A DNA stretch of 11,880 nt from Betaproteobacteria bacterium (GTDB taxonomy: Bacteria; Pseudomonadota; Gammaproteobacteria; Burkholderiales; Burkholderiaceae), in the NCBI GenBank assembly GCA_009921765.1, contig RFXC01000133.1, forward strand, positions 1-11,880, written 5' to 3'. The stretch's first letter is position 1; every line of letters begins with the position of its first letter. This document shows, piece by piece, positions 6,675-11,880 of the stretch. The notes below the pieces were generated by a model. The model was not told the origin of the DNA. It did not search any database and saw only the letters and a program-made list of their open reading frames with translations. The position numbers were made by a program, and so were the translations under genes.

Positions 6675-7829
6675 GCTCAGAAAACTCTGGTTGCTGTTTG
6701 CGCAGACGGTCGTCGTAGTGCTTGCGATCGTTTTCGTGGTCGCGACGCTGCGTCCCGAGTGGCTGCCGCGGCGGCTGTCGTGGCCGGCCACACTGACCGG
6801 CGCGGCCGGCGGGGCGAGCGGTCCAACCGAGACGCCTCGCGAGGCGGCGATTGTGTCATACGCGCTGGCCGCGCAGCGCGCGATGCCTGCGGTGGTCAAT
6901 ATCCACACCACGCGCGCGGGGCGTCTGCCACCCGGCCACCCCATGACCGACCCCTCGGTCAGGCGGTTTTTCGGCGAGCCCGTGCCGCCCGATCGACAGC
7001 CGTGGAGCAATCTCGGATCAGGGGTGCTGGTGGGCCGCGACGGCCACATCCTAACCAGCCCGGCATCGTGGTGCTGCTTGCCGACGGCGCACGCGAACGC
7101 GCGAGGCTGGTCGGCAGTGATCCGGAAACCGATCTGGCAGTGCTGAAAATCGAGCGGCGTGATACGCCGGGAATCGAATTCGGCGATTCCGAGTCGCTTC
7201 GAATCGGCGATGTGGTGCTTGCAATCGGCAATCCCTTCGGTGTCGGGCAATCGGTCACCATGGGGATCGTTGGCGCGCTGGGCCGCAGCCAGCTCGGTAT
7301 CAACACGTTCGAGAATTTCATCCAGACTGACGCGGCCATCAACCCGGGCAATTCTGGCGGCGCACTGGTCGATGTTCGTGGCCGGCTGATTGGGATCAAC
7401 ACCGCGATCTACTCGCGAAGTGGCGCGCCGGGGTCGCTTGGCATCGGCTTTGCAACCCCGATCTCCACCGCGCGTCTGGTACTCGAACAGATTCTTCGCG
7501 ACGGGTCGGTCACGCGTGGTTACATCGGAGTCGAGCCTCAGGACCTGACCCCGGAACTGGTGGAGGCATTCAGACTCGCGCGACGCAGTGGCGCGCTGAT
7601 CGCTTCGGTCATTCGGAACGGTCCGGCCGAGCGGGCGGGCGTGCGACCCGGCGACATTCTGGTGGCAGTCGAGGGGCAGGCTGTTAACGGTACCACGGCC
7701 ATGCTCAATGCCATCGCCGGACTGGTGCCCGGGGCGCGTGCGCGCTTGAAGCTGGTTCGCGAAGGTCGCGAACTTGAGGTGACCGTGACGGTGGGCAAGC
7801 GTCCGCAGCCAGGCGCCCGCCGCGAGTAG
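6673..7829 (+). pseudogene. Disrupted DegS/HtrA-like membrane-anchored serine protease (frameshift, catalytic His lost)
   Basis: Intact relatives are periplasmic trypsin-like proteases anchored by an N-terminal helix with one PDZ domain, acting in envelope quality control or sigma-E signalling. Frame one starts at ATG 6673 (MLRKLWLLFAQTV) with a membrane anchor at about 5-25, then reads the protease domain to LGSGVLVGRDGHILT, ending its homology at codon 128 (7054-7056). It runs on out of register to TGA 7144-7146. Homology resumes in another frame at IVVLLADG (7065), with the catalytic Asp in ETDLAVLKI (7131-7133), the Ser in NPGNSGGAL (7353-7355) and one PDZ domain (about 7510-7800), stopping at 7829. 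Relatives have about ten residues, including the N-x-HVV catalytic His, between these points; only 8 nt remain. A deletion of some 22-28 bp fits. A sequencing or assembly fault is possible. Confidence 0.85.
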
Positions 7830-7853
7830 GGCCTTCTGCTCGTTCGTTCCGCT

Positions 7854-9737
7854 TCAAGCGGGGCGCAGACGGATACCCGGGTCAGCCTGGGCGGCGGCAA
7901 GCGCGTCGGCCAGACGATCGCCCTGGCTCGCCTGCAACTGAAAGAGGAGCGCGCCGCGTGCCACCGTGTCGCCCCGGCCACATGCGAGATCAACGCCCGC
8001 GTGGGGGTCGGCAGGCGCGCCAGCCAGTCGGGCGATCGCAGAGATTCGGCGCGCATCGATCGCAAGCACCTGACCGGCCTGATCGGCGGTGATCGGATGG
8101 GAATGAAGCCGTGGCGTCGGCGCCTCGGGCTGTGCGCCCTGCGCCTCGATGATCGCCTGCATTGCGCGCCGGGCTGCGCCGCTTTGAAGCAGTTCATACG
8201 CGCGCAGCTCTCCCCTGCGTATATCGCCCACGTCAGGGTCCAGCGCAAGAATGCGCGCGGCAAAGAGCACGGCTTTGGCGCGCAGGTCGGCCGGTGCAAG
8301 CGGGTCGCAGGTGAGCACCTGCAGCACATCGCGGACCTCCAGCGCGGGCCCGATGCCGCGACCGATCGGTGCCGATCCGTCGCTGGGGTAGGCCCGAACG
8401 GTCATGCCGAGCTGGGCGCCCAACCGATCGAACGTGGCGGCCAGGGCGCGTGCGTCCTCGAGCGTGGCCACCTTGCCGTCGGGCATGTATGGGATGTCGA
8501 CCACCACGTGGGTGGCGCCCGCCGACCATTTTTTCGACAGGATCGAGGCCACCGACCAGCGTCGCGTATCGAGCCCGAGCTGACGCTCCAGCCGATGCAT
8601 GGTTTCGTCGAGGACCGAGTGATTGAGCTTGCCGTTCCAGGCGATACAGCCGCCCGCCCGCTCGACGGCCGCACGAAGTTCGGTGGGCGTCAGGTCCACC
8701 CGCGCGAGCACCTCCATGGCATCGGCCGTGCCTGCCGCCGAGGTGATGGCGCGCGATGAGGTTTTCGGGATCAGCAAGCCGTGCGCGGCGACGATTGGCA
8801 CCACCACCATCGTGACCCGGCTGCCGGCCGTGCCGCCCAGCGAATGTTTGTCGACAACTGGCGCGCGGCCCCATTCGACGCGGGGCATGAGCCTGCAGCG
8901 CCAGCGGGCCACGCAGGCGAGTTCATCATCATCGAGATCATTGGCGCAGGCAATGAGCAGCGCGTTGCGGGCTGCCTCGTCGAGCGTACCGTCGATGACT
9001 GCGCAGAGCAGCTCCTGCCAGGCTGCCTGGTCGAGCCGCTGGCCAGCGAGCTTGGCGCTGAGCAAGCGGGCTGCGGATGCGCTTGAACGCGCGGGCGCAT
9101 GCGGGGTTGCGGGCGCTGTGTTGCCCGACCGTCGGTCGCCCAGGTTCGAGACGATTGCATCAAGCAACCGGATGGCGCCCGTGGGCAGATCGCCGTCATT
9201 CATGACCTGCACGACCTTGAGCGCGGCGGGATACGGGGCGCGCGAGCGCGCCAAGCGGCGGCTGATGTCATCGGCCGACTCGCGGCCCCTGGCTGCAAGG
9301 CGCGCTGCGATCAGTTCGGCTGGCGCATCAATCTCGATCACAACCAGCCTCGGCACGCGCAGGGCCAGTACGGCCGCCATGCCTCGCGAGCCGTTGGCAA
9401 TGACGTGGCGGCCGGCCACCAGATCACCACGGAGTGTTGCGGGCAGGCCATAGCGCAGCGCATGCGCCTGCCAGCTCAGTAGAAAATCGCCTCGCGCTTC
9501 GCGCTCGACGAACTGACTTTCGGTGCAGGCTTCGTGGTCTTCGCCACCGCTCTCCGAGGGCCGCGTGATGACGCGCCGCGCGAAAACGAAGCGACGCGCC
9601 GGCAGACGCGCCCGCAGCAGGTCAATCAGGCTGTCCTTGCCGACCCCGCTTGCGCCGACGATGTAGAAGAGCGTGCCGGCCGGGGCATGCGCTGCTGCGT
9701 CCGAGACTGTCGACACAGGCGGGGAAGGCTCTGTCAC
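7854..9737 (-). CDS. PhnN (ribose 1,5-bisphosphate phosphokinase) fused to type 2 thymidine/AMP phosphorylase
   Basis: The 627-residue protein has two domains. Residues 21-200 resemble PhnN, which makes PRPP from ribose 1,5-bisphosphate and ATP: P-loop GASGVGKDS (28-36), LLSWQAHALRYG (86-97), ANGSR (114-118), ARGRESADDISRRL (149-162) and NDGDL (180-184). Residues 201-222 are a Pro/Ala-rich linker. Residues 223-627 form a pyrimidine/AMP phosphorylase: DKHSLGG (296-302), IPKTSSRAITSAAGTAD (323-339), APIGRGIGPALEVRD (456-470) and a C-terminal PYNP-like domain. The KTSSRAITS form marks the type 2 family that includes archaeal AMP phosphorylase, not classical DeoA. That enzyme makes ribose 1,5-bisphosphate, the PhnN substrate, so the halves could form one NMP-to-PRPP route (inference). 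The start is GTG 9737, overlapping the nadC stop as GTGA; no good upstream Shine-Dalgarno is seen. Confidence 0.92.
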   Translation of the reverse strand: MTEPSPPVSTVSDAAAHAPAGTLFYIVGASGVGKDSLIDLLRARLPARRFVFARRVITRPSESGGEDHEACTESQFVEREARGDFLLSWQAHALRYGLPATLRGDLVAGRHVIANGSRGMAAVLALRVPRLVVIEIDAPAELIAARLAARGRESADDISRRLARSRAPYPAALKVVQVMNDGDLPTGAIRLLDAIVSNLGDRRSGNTAPATPHAPARSSASAARLLSAKLAGQRLDQAAWQELLCAVIDGTLDEAARNALLIACANDLDDDELACVARWRCRLMPRVEWGRAPVVDKHSLGGTAGSRVTMVVVPIVAAHGLLIPKTSSRAITSAAGTADAMEVLARVDLTPTELRAAVERAGGCIAWNGKLNHSVLDETMHRLERQLGLDTRRWSVASILSKKWSAGATHVVVDIPYMPDGKVATLEDARALAATFDRLGAQLGMTVRAYPSDGSAPIGRGIGPALEVRDVLQVLTCDPLAPADLRAKAVLFAARILALDPDVGDIRRGELRAYELLQSGAARRAMQAIIEAQGAQPEAPTPRLHSHPITADQAGQVLAIDARRISAIARLAGAPADPHAGVDLACGRGDTVARGALLFQLQASQGDRLADALAAAQADPGIRLRPA

Positions 9738-10564
9738 TCGTCCAGCCCGATATCGACCGCTGGCGCGCTCTGAGTGATCTTGCTGGTCGAAATGTAGTCA
9801 ACGCCGGTCATGGCGATGGCACGGATGGTGTCAATCCGGATGCCTCCGGAAGCTTCGATCTTGGCGCGACCTGCCACGATTCGAACCGCCTCGGGCATCT
9901 GCGCGACCGGCATATTGTCGAGCATGATCACGTCTGCGCCCGCGTCGGCAGCCTCGCGAACCTGCTCCAGTCGATCGCATTCCACCTCGATCTTGGTGAG
10001 GATCGGAAGCTTCTGCCGGGCGCGCTTGACTGCGTTGGTGATACTGCCTGCCACCGCAATGTGGTTGTCCTTCAGCATGACGCCGTTGTCCAGGCCGAGC
10101 CGGTGATTGACACCGCCACCGCAGACCACGGCGTGCTTTTCCAGCATGCGAAGTCCCGGGGTGGTCTTGCGGGTGTCGATCAGACAGGCGCTCGTGCCTT
10201 CTATCTCGGCGCGGTAGCGGGCGGTTTCAGTGGCGATGCCGCACATCCGTTGCAGGATGTTGAGCGTGGGCCGCTCGGCGGTCACGATGCTGCGCGCCGA
10301 CCCCGATACCGTGAGGAGCCGGGTTCCCTTGTCCACCCGCACACCATCTTTCACCAGCGCCGTGACCGACAGGGTGGGGTCGTAGCGCTGGAAGATGCGC
10401 TGCGCGATGCCGATACCCGCGATCACCATCGACTCTCGGGCATTCATATGGAAGGTCGCCTTCGCGTCTTCGTCGATCATGAGCTGTGCAGTGAGGTCGC
10501 AGTAGCCAATGTCTTCGGAAAGCCAGAGATCGATCAGCCGGTCGACCTGGAAGATGTCGTACAT
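9734..10564 (-). CDS. nadC: Nicotinate-nucleotide pyrophosphorylase (quinolinate phosphoribosyltransferase, carboxylating)
   Basis: NadC joins quinolinate to PRPP and releases CO2 and PPi, giving nicotinate mononucleotide for NAD synthesis. The 276-residue length is typical. Visible motifs are ERPTLNILQRMCGIAT (97-112), DTRKTTPGLRMLEKHAVVCG (130-149) followed by GGVNHRLGL, LKDNHI (164-169), the acidic EVE (203-205), MLDN (214-217) and EASGGI (237-242), covering the PRPP and quinolinate site. ATG 10564 is supported by GGAG 5 nt upstream. No nadA or nadB is in the window. It lies 26 bp after the TRAP permease gene and overlaps the next gene by 4 bp, so it looks like the middle gene of an operon. 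Confidence 0.96.
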   Translation of the reverse strand: MYDIFQVDRLIDLWLSEDIGYCDLTAQLMIDEDAKATFHMNARESMVIAGIGIAQRIFQRYDPTLSVTALVKDGVRVDKGTRLLTVSGSARSIVTAERPTLNILQRMCGIATETARYRAEIEGTSACLIDTRKTTPGLRMLEKHAVVCGGGVNHRLGLDNGVMLKDNHIAVAGSITNAVKRARQKLPILTKIEVECDRLEQVREAADAGADVIMLDNMPVAQMPEAVRIVAGRAKIEASGGIRIDTIRAIAMTGVDYISTSKITQSAPAVDIGLDE

Positions 10565-10569
10565 GAGAG

Positions 10570-10573
10570 CTCC
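10570..10573 (-). promoter_or_regulatory. Ribosome binding site for nadC
   Basis: On the - strand GGAG lies 5 nt before the ATG at 10564, in the 26-bp gap after the TRAP permease stop. It supports the chosen nadC start. Confidence 0.6.
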
Positions 10574-10590
10574 GTGAGGAAGTGGATAGA

Positions 10591-11880
10591 TCAGGATAGG
10601 GGGCGCGATGCCGCAGTGCCCCGTCCGCCGCCTTGTTGGCTGCGGTGGTACCGCCAGCCGATCCAGGCGAGCGCTGCAAGGGCAGCCAGCAGATTGAGCG
10701 AGGCCGATGGCATGAACAGGAGAATTGCCAGGGCGCCAAAGGCAAGGCGCGCAATCGTTCCGAGCGTACCGAACGCATAGTCCTCGAAAGCGATCGTCAT
10801 GACGATGGATCCCAGCGCGGTGGCGAGACACACCCCGATCACGTCGAGCAAGGCGCCTTCGAGCAAGAGCTCGGGCCGCGCGACGAAGACCACCGGCACC
10901 ACGAAGGCCACCGCAGCAATCCTGCAGGCCAGAAATCCGATCGGCATCGGGTTGGCCTTGGCAATCGAGGCGGCGGCAAAGGCCGCGACCGCAACCGGCG
11001 GTGTGATGGCCGATACCGCCGCGTAGTAGACGACCAAAAGGTGCGAGGCCATGGTGGACAGCCCCAGCGAAATGAGCGCGGGTGCCGCGAGCACCGCCGA
11101 CAGCGCATACACCGCTGGCACCGGCATCCCCATGCCAAGAACGACGATGACGGCAATGGCGGTGAACACCGTGAGCGCAAAGTTGCCCGAGGCGAGGAGG
11201 AACAGACCGGAACTGATCTTTCCGCTCAGGTCTGTCATCGAAAGGGTGCCGATCACGAGCCCGGCCACTGCGCAGGCCACCCCCACCGTGATCATCCGCT
11301 GCATGCCTTCGATCAGGGCCTGACCCAGCCGCTTTGGCAGATCGGAAAGCGGCCGGCATCGGAGCAGTATCACCGGAACCAGCGCCGCGCACGCGACCGC
11401 CCCTGCGAACGCCGGCCGGTTGAGCGCAAGCACCGCCCACGCGATGGTCACCAGCGGAACGAGATAGATCCAGTCACGCCGCAGCACCGCCCCCACCTTC
11501 GGGATCTCCGCCTGGTCGAGTGGCGCGAGGCCGGCATGATGCGCCTGCAGCGTCACGGCGAGGTAGACACAGAGGTAATAGAGAAGCCCCGGGATGATCG
11601 CCACCAGCGCGATGTCGCCGTAGGGAATGCCGGTGAAATCGGACATCATGAAGGCCGCGGACCCCATCACTGGGGGCAGAATGGCCCCACCAGTTGAAGC
11701 AGCCGCTTCGATTGCGCCGGCTCGCACTCGCATAAAGCCCGTGCGAATCATGAGAGGAATCGTGAACGATCCGGTGGTGACCACATCGGCGGTAGGCGAG
11801 CCCGAGATCGAGCCATAGAGGCCCGACGAGAGCACCGCCACCTTCGCGGGGCCGCCCACCTGGCGACCCACCAGGGCGTT
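10591..11880 (-). CDS. TRAP transporter fused permease subunit, TAXI type (partial, N-terminus beyond window)
   Basis: TRAP transporters import organic acids using an ion gradient and a periplasmic binding protein. Here about 429 C-terminal residues of the permease are visible; the frame is open through the right edge, so the gene is cut, not short. The DctM-like core is clear: GGPAKVAVLSSGLYGSISGS, then TADVVTTGSFTIPLM, EAAASTGGAILPPVMGSAAF and later ITPPVAVAAFAAASIAKANP, the two substrate-site repeats of the family. Many hydrophobic segments continue to the C-terminus, as in fused DctQ-DctM permeases that pair with TAXI binding proteins. The final segment ends in a short Arg/Gly/Ser-rich tail. 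No binding-protein gene is in view; it may lie further right. Substrate unknown. The stop at 10591 is 26 bp before nadC. Confidence 0.9.
   Translation of the reverse strand, partial: NALVGRQVGGPAKVAVLSSGLYGSISGSPTADVVTTGSFTIPLMIRTGFMRVRAGAIEAAASTGGAILPPVMGSAAFMMSDFTGIPYGDIALVAIIPGLLYYLCVYLAVTLQAHHAGLAPLDQAEIPKVGAVLRRDWIYLVPLVTIAWAVLALNRPAFAGAVACAALVPVILLRCRPLSDLPKRLGQALIEGMQRMITVGVACAVAGLVIGTLSMTDLSGKISSGLFLLASGNFALTVFTAIAVIVVLGMGMPVPAVYALSAVLAAPALISLGLSTMASHLLVVYYAAVSAITPPVAVAAFAAASIAKANPMPIGFLACRIAAVAFVVPVVFVARPELLLEGALLDVIGVCLATALGSIVMTIAFEDYAFGTLGTIARLAFGALAILLFMPSASLNLLAALAALAWIGWRYHRSQQGGGRGTAASRPLS

Noticed and set aside
7849..7861. Short inverted repeat CCGC-TTCAA-GCGG between the convergent protease and fusion genes
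   Set aside because: Only a 4-bp stem with no T run; too weak to call a bidirectional terminator.
9650..11697. Long + strand open frames opposite nadC and the TRAP permease
   Set aside because: The opposite strand carries clearly recognisable NadC and TRAP motifs throughout; the + strand translations are His/Arg-rich shadows without domains.
1..11880. CRISPR arrays, tRNA or rRNA genes, insertion sequences, integration sites
   Set aside because: No repeat arrays, transposase-like frames or RNA gene signatures were seen on reading; nearly all DNA is accounted for by housekeeping-type coding sequence.

Overview
The window reads as chromosomal DNA of a GC-rich proteobacterium, most likely a betaproteobacterium (Burkholderiales-like). 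The reasons are the gene order hisB-hisH-hisA-hisF-hisI-hisE, then a HIT-family gene, then tatA-tatB-tatC; the separate (unfused) hisI and hisE; a monofunctional hisB; and a neighbouring NIF3-family gene paired with a DegS-like protease gene. This lineage call is inference from gene content and order, not from a search.

Left part (24-3977, + strand): a tightly packed block with the last six genes of histidine biosynthesis. Most joints are 0-7 bp apart or overlap by 4 bp (ATGA or TTGA). Together they turn phosphoribosyl-ATP into imidazole acetol phosphate: HisE and HisI make ProFAR, HisA isomerises it, HisF/HisH make IGP and AICAR, and HisB dehydrates IGP. hisG, hisD and hisC are presumably to the left of the window. 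A HIT-domain nucleotide hydrolase gene closes the block, coupled to hisE through a TTG start.

Middle (4005-5751, + strand): tatA, tatB and tatC, which encode the twin-arginine protein export system. A hairpin followed by a T-rich run lies between tatA and tatB and may set the excess of TatA over TatB/TatC. TatC carries a long Ala/Ser/Gly-rich C-terminal tail.

Next (5874-7829): a NIF3/DUF34 metal-binding protein on the - strand, divergent from a membrane-anchored, single-PDZ trypsin-like protease of the DegS/HtrA type on the + strand. The protease gene is broken. Around 7051-7064 the reading frame shifts and the segment that should carry the catalytic His is missing, although the Asp, the Ser and the PDZ domain remain downstream. 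The candidate start codons of the two divergent genes share the tetranucleotide CATG.

Right part (7854-11880, - strand): a likely operon read leftwards: a fused TAXI-type TRAP transporter permease (cut by the window end), nadC (quinolinate phosphoribosyltransferase), and a 627-residue fusion of PhnN (ribose 1,5-bisphosphate phosphokinase) to a type 2 thymidine/AMP phosphorylase. The fusion is the most interesting item. Its two halves could form one route: nucleoside monophosphate + Pi gives base + ribose 1,5-bisphosphate, and this + ATP gives PRPP. The start of the fusion gene overlaps the stop of nadC, whose product consumes PRPP. The chemistry of each half comes from homologous families; the combined route is inference.
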